In this document: one piece after another, positions 1 to 6,391 of the stretch
Layout: every line of letters begins with the position of its first letter
Numbering within the stretch: the first letter of the stretch is position 1
From: Paracoccaceae bacterium
GTDB taxonomy: Bacteria; Pseudomonadota; Alphaproteobacteria; Rhodobacterales; Rhodobacteraceae
DNA: 9,629 nucleotides
Assembly (NCBI GenBank): GCA_015487255.1
Contig: WFQA01000084.1
Span: 1 to 9,629 of the forward strand
Reading direction: 5' to 3'
The notes under the pieces: model-generated
The model's input: only the letters and a program-made list of their open reading frames with translations
What the model was told of the DNA's origin: nothing
The model's database searches: none
Program-made: the position numbers and the translations under genes

Positions 1-1
1 C

Positions 2-772
2 CCGTATTTCTATGCGCCTTTGGGCAATGCCGGGCTGGATTCGGGGCTGGATATCACCGGCAATGGCCGCCTGCGGGATTGGAACGATAATTGGGGCTTC
101 GGGCGGTTTGAAGGGGCGGAGGGCATGGTGCTGCTCTCGCGCTATCCCATTGCCGGTACGCGGCAGTTCGACCGGCTCAAATGGCGCGATTTCGGCCCCG
201 CGCCACTGGCCCCGGGTGGCGTGGCCTTTTACCCCGATACCATCTGGCAACAGCTCCGCCTGGCCGCCCACAGCCTGTGGGATATCGAGATCACCCTGCC
301 AAGCGGTCCGCTGCGCCTGCTTGCCGCCCACCCGACCCCGCCGGTTTTTGACGGGGATGAAGATGCCAACGGCTTGCGCAACGAGGCCGAGATCAACTTT
401 TTGATCCGCTATCTGAATGGCGAATCCTTCACCGATGATAGCGGCATTACCGCGCCGCTGCCCGATGGCCCGGTGGCGCTGCTGGCTGATCTCAACGCTG
501 ACCCGGTTGATGGCGAAAGCCGCAAACAGGCGCTCTCCGCCCTCTTGGCCCACCCGCGCCTGCAAGACCCGGAGCCGCGCGGTGAAAGCGGCTCTACCGA
601 TACCGTATCATGGGAGAGCGCCGGCGAATTGCGGGTGGATTATGTGCTGCCGGGTGCGGGGCTTTTGGTGCTTGATGCCGGGGTTTTCTGGCCGCTCGAG
701 AGTGCGCTGCTCGAAGCGGCGCAAACCGCGCACCGGCTGGTCTGGGTGGATATCATGATCGCGCCCCGATAG
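2..772 (+). CDS. Endonuclease/exonuclease/phosphatase-family protein, 3' part (5' end outside window)
   Basis: The frame is open from base 2 to a TAG at 770-772, giving 256 codons with no upstream stop. A TTG at 20 is only an internal codon, so the true start and about the first 100 residues of the fold lie left of the window. Visible EEP landmarks, in order, are GFGRFEGAEGMVLLSRYPI (active-site region before the mid-sheet strands), LLAAHPTPP, LLADLNADP (the D-x-N metal/phosphate-binding motif), RVDYVLP, and the C-terminal AHRLVWVDI, where the His would be the general base. This fold cleaves phosphodiester or phosphomonoester bonds with a divalent metal. Substrate and localisation cannot be read from the fragment; similar alphaproteobacterial proteins are often exported. 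It converges with the ATPase gene, with 2 nt between the stop codons. The fold assignment is firm; any specific function would be a guess. Confidence 0.85.
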   Translation, partial: PYFYAPLGNAGLDSGLDITGNGRLRDWNDNWGFGRFEGAEGMVLLSRYPIAGTRQFDRLKWRDFGPAPLAPGGVAFYPDTIWQQLRLAAHSLWDIEITLPSGPLRLLAAHPTPPVFDGDEDANGLRNEAEINFLIRYLNGESFTDDSGITAPLPDGPVALLADLNADPVDGESRKQALSALLAHPRLQDPEPRGESGSTDTVSWESAGELRVDYVLPGAGLLVLDAGVFWPLESALLEAAQTAHRLVWVDIMIAPR

Positions 773-774
773 GG

Positions 775-1278
775 CTATATGCGCCTACCATTGAGCACAT
801 TCATCTCGATCATGTCAGGGGCTTCCCACATGCGCTCGATAAAGTCGAACATCTCCCGGGTCACCTCAAACTGATAGGTTTCAGCCTGCTCCTGATTGCG
901 CTTTTGCACCCGTTGCCAGCGGGTCTCGCTTGGCACATCAACAAAATGCAGCGAAACAGAAAAGCCTTTTTGAGCGGCCCAATCTGCAAAGATATCGCGC
1001 TCTTGTTTGCGGGTCAGGCCGCAGTCGAATATCGCGGGCACGTTCAGCGCGACCAGCCGCTCGGCTATATCGCGCATTTGTGCCCAGCTGCGCTCAACAC
1101 GGGGGGAGAGCCATTCAAAAATCCCGGTCTCGGGCTTGTCGGAGTTGTAGAGCCGCTCCATCCACTCATCAATGGAGAACCGCAAGCCGGAGACCTGCAG
1201 CGCCAAGGCTTCGGCATAGGTGGTTTTTCCCGCTCCGGTGGCGCCACATATCAGGTATATGTCGATGTCTTTGGGCAT
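775..1278 (-). CDS. Small P-loop ATPase / kinase-like protein (AAA_33 type)
   Basis: This 167-residue protein opens with a Walker A loop, GATGAGKTT (residues 12-20), after a short hydrophobic strand. It continues with SIDEWM (Asp37, placed like the substrate-binding or catalytic acid of small kinases), the strand IFDCGLTRKQER with Asp85, and an Arg-rich lid-like segment RWQRVQKRN (120-128). This layout fits the P-loop kinase-like ATP-binding proteins grouped with zeta-toxin and chloramphenicol-phosphotransferase relatives. The phosphate acceptor is unknown. The ATG at 1276-1278 directly follows the dapA stop codon (TAA at 1279-1281), with no good ribosome-binding site of its own, so it is probably translated by coupling to dapA. 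No antitoxin partner is adjacent, so a toxin role is not supported. The fold is confident; the biological role is not. Confidence 0.8.
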   Translation of the reverse strand: MPKDIDIYLICGATGAGKTTYAEALALQVSGLRFSIDEWMERLYNSDKPETGIFEWLSPRVERSWAQMRDIAERLVALNVPAIFDCGLTRKQERDIFADWAAQKGFSVSLHFVDVPSETRWQRVQKRNQEQAETYQFEVTREMFDFIERMWEAPDMIEMNVLNGRRI

Positions 1279-2151
1279 TTAGAGAATGCTGCCAAATTCC
1301 ATCGCGGCCCTGATCTGCGCCCTGGTTTCATCCAGCAGCGTGGTCAGCGGGCGGCGCACATCTTCAGTGCATTTGCCCAGAAGTGACAGCGCATATTTGG
1401 CCCCGGCCACCCCCGGCTCAACAAAAAGCGCGGTGTGCAGCGGCAGGAGCCGGTCCTGAATGGCCAGCGCCGCGGCGAAATCGCCCCGCAGCGTGGCGGC
1501 CTGAAATTCAGCACAAAGCTTTGGGGCCACATTGGCGGTTACCGAAATGCAGCCAACCCCGCCATGGGCGTTAAAGCCCAGCGCCGAGGCATCTTCGCCC
1601 GAAAGCTGGCAGAAATCCTTGCCACAAGTGGCGCGCTGGTGGGAAACCCGGGTAATATCGCCGGTGGCATCCTTGACCCCGATGATGTTTTTGTGCCGGG
1701 CAAGCGTGCCCATGGTTTCGGGGGTCATATCGATAATCGAGCGGCCGGGGATATTATAGATGATGATCGGAATATCGGTGGCGGCGATGATCGCCTCGTA
1801 ATGCGCGATCAGCCCGCGCTGGGTGGGCTTGTTGTAATAGGGCGTGACAACCAGCGCGGCTGCCGCGCCGACCTCTTGTGCGAACCCGGTCAGGCTGGTG
1901 GCCTCGCGGGTGGAGTTGCTGCCCGCACCGGCAATCACCGGAATGCGGCCTGCGGCGGTTTCCACGCATATGCGCACCACATCGCGGTGCTCGTCATGGC
2001 TCAGGGTCGGGGTCTCGCCGGTTGTGCCGACGGGCACCACCCCTGCGCTGCCCATCTCTATATGCCATTCCACCAGTTCCTTGAGCGCCTTTTTGTCTAC
2101 CTCGCCATTGGAAAATGGTGTGATGATCGCGGGAATCGACCCTGTAAACAT
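1279..2151 (-). CDS. dapA: 4-hydroxy-tetrahydrodipicolinate synthase
   Basis: The enzyme condenses pyruvate with aspartate semialdehyde, the first committed step towards diaminopimelate and lysine, in the cytoplasm. The protein is 290 residues, normal for the family. It shows the DapA hallmarks: VGTTGETPTLS with Thr44, VVTPYYNKP with Tyr106, YNIPGR with catalytic Tyr132 and Arg137, and GVKDATGD with Lys160 as the pyruvate Schiff-base lysine. GAGSN (75-79) and SGEDA (184-188) are also present. The frame extends 30 codons upstream to 2241, but I chose the ATG at 2151 because a GGAGG lies 5 nt in front of it and because the family begins at this MFTGS-type sequence. The coding frame runs straight into the small ATPase gene (TAA-ATG). 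It is divergent from the sulfotransferase-like gene. Substrate-relative paralogues (N-acetylneuraminate lyase type) are possible in this family, but the residue pattern favours DapA. Confidence 0.95.
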   Translation of the reverse strand: MFTGSIPAIITPFSNGEVDKKALKELVEWHIEMGSAGVVPVGTTGETPTLSHDEHRDVVRICVETAAGRIPVIAGAGSNSTREATSLTGFAQEVGAAAALVVTPYYNKPTQRGLIAHYEAIIAATDIPIIIYNIPGRSIIDMTPETMGTLARHKNIIGVKDATGDITRVSHQRATCGKDFCQLSGEDASALGFNAHGGVGCISVTANVAPKLCAEFQAATLRGDFAAALAIQDRLLPLHTALFVEPGVAGAKYALSLLGKCTEDVRRPLTTLLDETRAQIRAAMEFGSIL

Positions 2152-2156
2152 TGTTG

Positions 2157-2161
2157 CCTCC
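2157..2161 (-). promoter_or_regulatory. dapA ribosome-binding site
   Basis: On the minus strand the bases read GGAGG, followed by a 5-nt spacer (CAACA) and ATG at 2151-2149. This strong Shine-Dalgarno decides the dapA start against an in-frame start 30 codons further upstream (2241), which would add residues not typical of the family. Confidence 0.8.
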
Positions 2162-2270
2162 ATGGAATTGGGGATCAAGGCTTTGCACCATGCTAAAGCG
2201 GCGCGACCGTAGCGGGGATTAGGCAAAATCGCAAGCGGCAAGCTTGCACCCGGCCCATTGGCGCGCTAGT

Positions 2271-2282
2271 TTTGCGCGCAAA
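2271..2282. repeat. 12-bp perfect palindrome TTTGCGCGCAAA
   Basis: TTTGCG is followed directly by its reverse complement CGCAAA, with no spacer. It lies just upstream of the ribosome-binding site (2287-2292) of the sulfotransferase-like gene and overlaps the end of the weak -10 candidate, where a repressor operator would sit. A second copy of its GCGCGC core lies at 2261-2266. In GC-rich DNA such a palindrome can occur by chance, and no binding protein is implied by the sequence. Confidence 0.4.
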
Positions 2283-2286
2283 GATC

Positions 2287-2292
2287 AAGGAA
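2287..2292 (+). promoter_or_regulatory. Ribosome-binding site for a TTG start
   Basis: AAGGAA followed by a 6-nt spacer (ACACCA) precedes TTG at 2299-2301. It selects TTG 2299 over the more upstream in-frame TTG at 2272, which lies inside the palindrome and has no Shine-Dalgarno. Confidence 0.6.
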
Positions 2293-2298
2293 ACACCA

Positions 2299-3195
2299 TT
2301 GTCGGAAATCATTCTCCATCTCGGGGCGCATCGCACCGCTTCCACCTATGTGCAGGGGGTGCTGGGCAAAAATGCCGCCCTGCTTGCGGCGCATGGCATT
2401 TTTGCCCCAAAGCAAGAGATCACCCGCGCGACGCTGACCGAAAGCCTCGGCAGCGCTTTGCCGGGCTTTGCGCTTGGGCGCGTGTTTGAGCGCTTTTTAG
2501 AGATGGCCGGGGCTAAAACCGCCCGCAGCCTGATTATCTCTGACGAAAACATGCCGGGCTTTCTCAACAATATCTTTGCCCATGCGCGCTTTTACCCCGA
2601 AACCCGCCCCCGCCTGCAGCGCCTGCGCCAGTTGCTGCCGGTTGCCCCGCGCAGGGTTCTCTTCAATATCCGCCCGTATGAAACCTTTTTTGCCTCTGCC
2701 TATGGCCGCTGGCTTTCGCCCGGCCGCCCGGTTTTGCCCCGTGCGGTTATTGCCGAAACCGTGCTGGGCCTGCAGCGGGGCTGGGCTGATATCGTGGCTG
2801 AAATCGCCGGGGTATTCCCTGAATCCGAGCTGGTGATCAGCGAATATAACAGTGATGACAGCTTTGGTCCCCGCCAGTTGCACCGGATCCTTGGCCCTTT
2901 GGCGGATGAGCTTGAATTCACCTCCGGCTATCGCTGGAATCGCGGCATGTCGGGCTATCAGACCATGCGCTATGAGCGCGCATTGCAAGAGGGGGCGCAT
3001 AACGGGCTGGATGCGGAAAGCATCCGCGCGCTCAACCGGGGGGGCCAGCCGCCGCTCTCCGAGGATTTCTGGGACGGAACCACCCGCGACACCCTGCGCC
3101 GGCGATATAACGGAGATTGCGCCCGCCTCTCTGCGCAATATCCCGCTTTTGTGCGTGCGAATCGCAACCAACCCCGAGACGCGGGCGGATTTTAG
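2299..3195 (+). CDS. Sulfotransferase-like P-loop protein
   Basis: The protein has 298 residues from the TTG at 2299. The N-terminus IILHLGAHRTASTYVQ (4-18) forms a strand followed by a short phosphate-binding loop like the 5'-phosphosulfate loop of PAPS-dependent sulfotransferases, with Arg12, Thr13, Ser15 and Thr16 in the position of the usual KxGTT/RTGTT residues. RRVLFNIRPYETFFASAYGRWL (near 118-139) resembles the 3'-phosphate-binding segment, with Arg125 and a Ser/Tyr helix. ELVISEYN (177-184) looks like the following core strand. No signal peptide or membrane segment is seen, so it is probably cytosolic. If it is a sulfotransferase, it would move sulfate from PAPS to an unknown acceptor, perhaps a glycan or lipid. 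The gene sits between dapA and the lytic transglycosylase gene, 40 bp before the latter. The divergent loop leaves catalytic competence open. Confidence 0.6.
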   Translation: MSEIILHLGAHRTASTYVQGVLGKNAALLAAHGIFAPKQEITRATLTESLGSALPGFALGRVFERFLEMAGAKTARSLIISDENMPGFLNNIFAHARFYPETRPRLQRLRQLLPVAPRRVLFNIRPYETFFASAYGRWLSPGRPVLPRAVIAETVLGLQRGWADIVAEIAGVFPESELVISEYNSDDSFGPRQLHRILGPLADELEFTSGYRWNRGMSGYQTMRYERALQEGAHNGLDAESIRALNRGGQPPLSEDFWDGTTRDTLRRRYNGDCARLSAQYPAFVRANRNQPRDAGGF

Positions 3196-3204
3196 TGCTA
3201 TAGA
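3196..3204 (+). promoter_or_regulatory. Possible extended -10 promoter for the lytic transglycosylase gene
   Basis: TGC-TATAGA directly after the stop codon of the preceding gene matches an extended -10 element (TGn plus TATAGA, five of six matches to TATAAT). A start near 3211 would leave about 25 nt of leader before the ATG at 3236. No convincing -35 is visible 17 bp upstream, so this rests on the -10 alone; the gene could instead be read through from the sulfotransferase-like gene. Confidence 0.35.
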
Positions 3205-3235
3205 GGCAAAAAAGAGCACAAGCAGGCATATTAAA

Positions 3236-5221
3236 ATGAGATTTATCCTTCTGGCAGCCTTGCTGCTGGGCATGGCCCCCGCCTATGCCCAAACTCCGCA
3301 GGAAAACGGCGCGCGGCTGGCGGCGGCGATTGAAGCCGTGTCCGAAAGCAACTGGCAAGAGGCCCGCCGCCTTGCCGCGCGGGTGGGCGAGCCGATCGCG
3401 CTGGAGATCATCGACTGGTATGCCCTGCGCGCCGGTGAGGGCAATTTTGCCGATTATGAGCATTTTCTGAGCGAAAACGCCGATTGGCCCGGGCTGGCCA
3501 AAATCGCCAAAGAGGGCGAGGCGATGATGCCCGAAAACCTCTCCAGCCAGCGGGTGCTGGCGTATTTTTCCGCTCAAAAGCCGCAAACCGGGTTTGGCGT
3601 ATTGCGCTATGCCGCCGCCCTGCCACGGGCCGAGGGCCGCGCCGTGATCACCGCTGCCTGGCGCGATATGGAGCTGACACCCGAGGAGCGGGCGCTGTTT
3701 TTGCAACAGCACCGCCGCTTGCTGGCGGATGAACATGCCGCACGGCTGGACAACCTGCTCTGGGAAAGAAAGCGCGAGACGGCCCGCGAAATGCTGCCGC
3801 TGGTCAGTGCCGGGCAGCGCGCCCTTGCCGAGGCCCGGCTGGCCTTGCAGGAGAAGAAAAACGGCGTGGATGCGCTGATCGACGCTATCCCGCGCCGTTT
3901 GCAACGCGCCCCCGGTCTGGCTTATGACCGCTTTATCTGGCGGCTCAATAACGGCAATACCGAAAGCGCGGTCGAGCTGCTTTTGGCGCGCTCGCAAAGC
4001 GTTGAGAGCCTTGGCAACCCCGGCAAATGGGCCTCGCGGCGGCGCACATTGGCCCGGCGCGCCATGCGCGAGGGCGATTATAATACCGCCTACCGCCTTG
4101 CCAGCCGCAATTTTCTTACCTCGGGCAGCAGCTATGCCGACCTTGAGTGGCTATCGGGCTATTTGAGCCTGCGCAAGCTCGGCCAGCCCGCACAGGCCCT
4201 GCGCCATTTTCAGGCCTTTCGCGCCGCGATTTCCTCACCCATTTCCATGGGCCGGGCCGGGTTTTGGTTGGGCGAGGCCTACGCCGCGCTGGGCAATAAT
4301 AACGAGGCCTTTGAGGCCTATGCCATGGGCGCGCAATACCAGACCAGCTTTTACGGCCAGCTTGCCGCCAGCCGTGCCGGCCTGCCTGCCGATACCGCGC
4401 TTTCGGGCAGCGAATTCCCGCCGGACTGGACCCAGGCCAGCTTTTTAAGCCGCGATTCCGTGCGCGCCGGGGTGCTGTTTTATTTTGCCGGCGAGCCGGA
4501 GCGGGCGCGGATGTTTCTGACCCATGCCGCCAAATCCCTGAGCGCGCGGGATCAGGCCGCCATGGCGCAGCTGTTGCTTGACCTTGACGAACCCCATATC
4601 GCGCTGCGCATCGCCAAGCTTGCCGCCCGGCGGGGGGCGATTCTGCCTGACCCCTATTACCCGCTGCACGGGCTGGCCGAGCTTTCCGGCGCGGTGCCGC
4701 CCGAATTGGCGCTTTCCATTGCCCGGCAGGAAAGCGAGATGAACCCCGCTGCCCGCTCGCCGGTTGGCGCGCTTGGCCTGATGCAGGTAATGCCCGCCAC
4801 CGGGCGGCAGGTGGCCAAAGAGCTGGATATATCTTTCTCCGAAAACCGCCTGGCGCAGGATTGGCGCTATAACGCCCGCATCGGTACCGCCTATCTGGCA
4901 CAAATGCTGGAAAGGTTTGATGGCTCGGTGCTGCTGGCCGCCGCCGCCTATAATGCCGGGCCATCCCGCGCCCAGCGCTGGGTCAAGGATTTTGGCGACC
5001 CCAGATTGGCCAGTATCGACACGATAGACTGGATCGAGACCATTCCCTACCGCGAAACCCGCAACTATGTGATGCGGGTGCTGGAGGCGCAATTTGTCTA
5101 CCGGGCGCGGCTGGCGGGGCAGGTTGGGCCGTTGACATTGGCCAGCGAGATGCAGCAAAACAGGCCGGTGATAGCTGGAGAAAGAAATGCCGTTCCTCGC
5201 CGACCGCCTCGCCGCCGTTAA
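3236..5221 (+). CDS. Secreted soluble lytic murein transglycosylase (Slt-type)
   Basis: The enzyme cleaves the MurNAc-GlcNAc bond of peptidoglycan, forming 1,6-anhydro-MurNAc, in the periplasm. The protein is 661 residues, close to Slt70. It starts with a signal peptide (hydrophobic residues 3-13, likely cleavage after AYA at 16-18). A long helical, TPR-like superhelix fills about 25-480, with repeats such as RAGFWLGEAYAALGNNNEA (340-358). The C-terminal SLT domain (about 485-625) has IARQESEMNP with catalytic Glu499, GALGLMQVMPATG (511-523), AAYNAGP (570-576) and the ETRNYV motif (607-612), so it should be active. The ATG at 3236 was chosen because the signal peptide begins there, although the frame is open further upstream; the ribosome-binding site is weak. 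The C-terminus is an Arg/Pro-rich tail (RNAVPRRPPRRR) that overlaps the next gene. Confidence 0.93.
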   Translation: MRFILLAALLLGMAPAYAQTPQENGARLAAAIEAVSESNWQEARRLAARVGEPIALEIIDWYALRAGEGNFADYEHFLSENADWPGLAKIAKEGEAMMPENLSSQRVLAYFSAQKPQTGFGVLRYAAALPRAEGRAVITAAWRDMELTPEERALFLQQHRRLLADEHAARLDNLLWERKRETAREMLPLVSAGQRALAEARLALQEKKNGVDALIDAIPRRLQRAPGLAYDRFIWRLNNGNTESAVELLLARSQSVESLGNPGKWASRRRTLARRAMREGDYNTAYRLASRNFLTSGSSYADLEWLSGYLSLRKLGQPAQALRHFQAFRAAISSPISMGRAGFWLGEAYAALGNNNEAFEAYAMGAQYQTSFYGQLAASRAGLPADTALSGSEFPPDWTQASFLSRDSVRAGVLFYFAGEPERARMFLTHAAKSLSARDQAAMAQLLLDLDEPHIALRIAKLAARRGAILPDPYYPLHGLAELSGAVPPELALSIARQESEMNPAARSPVGALGLMQVMPATGRQVAKELDISFSENRLAQDWRYNARIGTAYLAQMLERFDGSVLLAAAAYNAGPSRAQRWVKDFGDPRLASIDTIDWIETIPYRETRNYVMRVLEAQFVYRARLAGQVGPLTLASEMQQNRPVIAGERNAVPRRPPRRR

Positions 5222-6389
5222 GCCCTCACCAACGATTGCGATCTCGACCAAAGCCGCCGAGATGCGCGCAGCGGGCAGGGATGTGATCTCGCTTTCCGCC
5301 GGTGAGCCGGATTTTGACACACCTGCACATATTGGCGTAGCGGGCAGGCAGGCGATTGACAGCGGCAAAACCCGCTATACCGCACCCGATGGCATTGCTG
5401 AACTGAAAGCCGCGATCATTGCCAAATTCAGCCGCGATAACCGGCTGGAATATACCCCGGATCAGGTGATCGTTTCCACCGGCGGCAAGCAGGTGCTTTT
5501 TAACGCCCTGTTTGCCACGCTCAATGCAGGTGACGAGGTGATCATCCCGGCGCCTTATTGGGTGAGCTACCCCGATATGGTGCGGCTGTGTGACGGGGTG
5601 CCGGTGCTGGTGGAATGCCCTGAAAGCACCGGGTTTAAGCTAACCCCGGAAGCGCTGGAAGCGGCGATCACCCCGCGCACTAAATGGCTTATTTTCAATT
5701 CGCCCAGCAACCCAACCGGGGCGGGCTACAGTTTTGCTGAGCTAAAAGCGCTCACCGCTGTGCTGCTGCGCCACCCCCATGTCTGGGTGATGTCCGATGA
5801 TATGTATGAGCATATCGCCTTTGAGGGGTTTAGGTTTTGCACCCCGGCGGAGGTGGAGCCAGAGCTTTATGCGCGCACCCTGACGGTAAACGGGGTTTCA
5901 AAAGCCTATGCGATGACCGGCTGGCGCATCGGCTATGCCGGTGGCCCACCCAAGCTGATCGCCGCGATGAAAAAGGTGCAAAGCCAGAGCACCTCCAACC
6001 CGTGCTCGATCAGCCAATGGGCAGCACTGGCGGCACTGGATGGCCCGCAGGATTACATTGCGCAATCCCGCATGGATTTTGCCCGCCGCCGTGATCTGGT
6101 GGTTGGGCTGCTCAATGACATTGATGGCATTACCTGCGCCACACCGCAGGGGGCGTTTTATGTTTACCCCGGTATCAAGGGCTTGATCGGCAAGGCTACC
6201 CCTGAAGGCAAGGTGATTGCCAGTGACGAGGATTTCGCCCTTGCCCTGCTTGGCGATGCCGGGGTGGCGGTGGTGTTTGGCGCCGCCTTTGGCCTGTCAC
6301 CATATTTCCGGGTTTCTTACGCGGCGGCGGATGAGGAACTGGCTGAAGCCTGCCGCCGGATCAGGGAATTTTGTATGCGGTTGCGGTGA
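5187..6389 (+). CDS. aatA: Class I aspartate aminotransferase, probably aspartate/prephenate aminotransferase
   Basis: This cytosolic PLP enzyme of 400 residues matches the length of class Ib aspartate aminotransferases. Landmarks are SLSAGEPDFDTP (35-46), the substrate-loop TRYTAPDGI (62-70), NSPSNPTGAG with Asn175, SDDMYEH with Asp204 and Tyr207, NGVSKAYAMTGWRIGY with PLP-binding Lys239 and Arg247, and YFRVSYA with Arg375 for the substrate carboxylate. Some alphaproteobacterial members of this subgroup also transaminate prephenate to arogenate; that second activity is inferred from family membership and not visible directly. The ATG at 5187 has GGAG at 5177-5180 and lies 35 bp inside the lytic transglycosylase gene, so the two are probably co-transcribed and coupled. 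The gene converges with ychF, with 2 nt between the stop codons. Confidence 0.92.
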   Translation: MPFLADRLAAVKPSPTIAISTKAAEMRAAGRDVISLSAGEPDFDTPAHIGVAGRQAIDSGKTRYTAPDGIAELKAAIIAKFSRDNRLEYTPDQVIVSTGGKQVLFNALFATLNAGDEVIIPAPYWVSYPDMVRLCDGVPVLVECPESTGFKLTPEALEAAITPRTKWLIFNSPSNPTGAGYSFAELKALTAVLLRHPHVWVMSDDMYEHIAFEGFRFCTPAEVEPELYARTLTVNGVSKAYAMTGWRIGYAGGPPKLIAAMKKVQSQSTSNPCSISQWAALAALDGPQDYIAQSRMDFARRRDLVVGLLNDIDGITCATPQGAFYVYPGIKGLIGKATPEGKVIASDEDFALALLGDAGVAVVFGAAFGLSPYFRVSYAAADEELAEACRRIREFCMRLR

Positions 6390-6391
6390 GC

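Larger units (their letters stand above)
2152..2298. promoter_or_regulatory. Divergent intergenic region dapA / sulfotransferase-like gene
   Basis: This 147-bp gap between two divergent starts should carry both promoters. Only weak sigma70-like candidates are visible. For the plus strand there is TTGCAC at 2244-2249 and TAGTTT at 2267-2272, with a 17-bp spacer. For the minus strand there is TTGCGA (bases 2234-2229) and TACGGT (2211-2206), also with a 17-bp spacer. Each box matches the consensus at only three or four of six positions, so these are guesses. The region also has an inverted repeat GCAAGC/GCTTGC (2231-2236 and 2242-2247, 5-nt loop) between the two candidate promoters, and a perfect palindrome at 2271-2282. 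Confidence 0.35.

Noticed and set aside
775..1278. Zeta-toxin or antibiotic phosphotransferase role for the small ATPase
   Set aside because: The P-loop fold is shared, but no antitoxin gene is adjacent and no specific substrate motif can be seen; only the general fold is claimed.
1435..2196. A 253-codon plus-strand frame opposite dapA
   Set aside because: The minus strand encodes DapA with all catalytic residues; the plus frame has no domain signature and no ribosome-binding site.
2852..3235. N-terminal extension of the lytic transglycosylase upstream of ATG 3236
   Set aside because: The frame is open but overlaps the sulfotransferase-like gene, and a clear signal peptide begins exactly at the 3236 ATG.
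2497..3273. A 258-codon minus-strand frame with a hydrophobic stretch, opposite the sulfotransferase-like gene
   Set aside because: It overlaps both the sulfotransferase-like gene and the transglycosylase signal peptide region; the hydrophobic stretch is only the antisense of the latter area.
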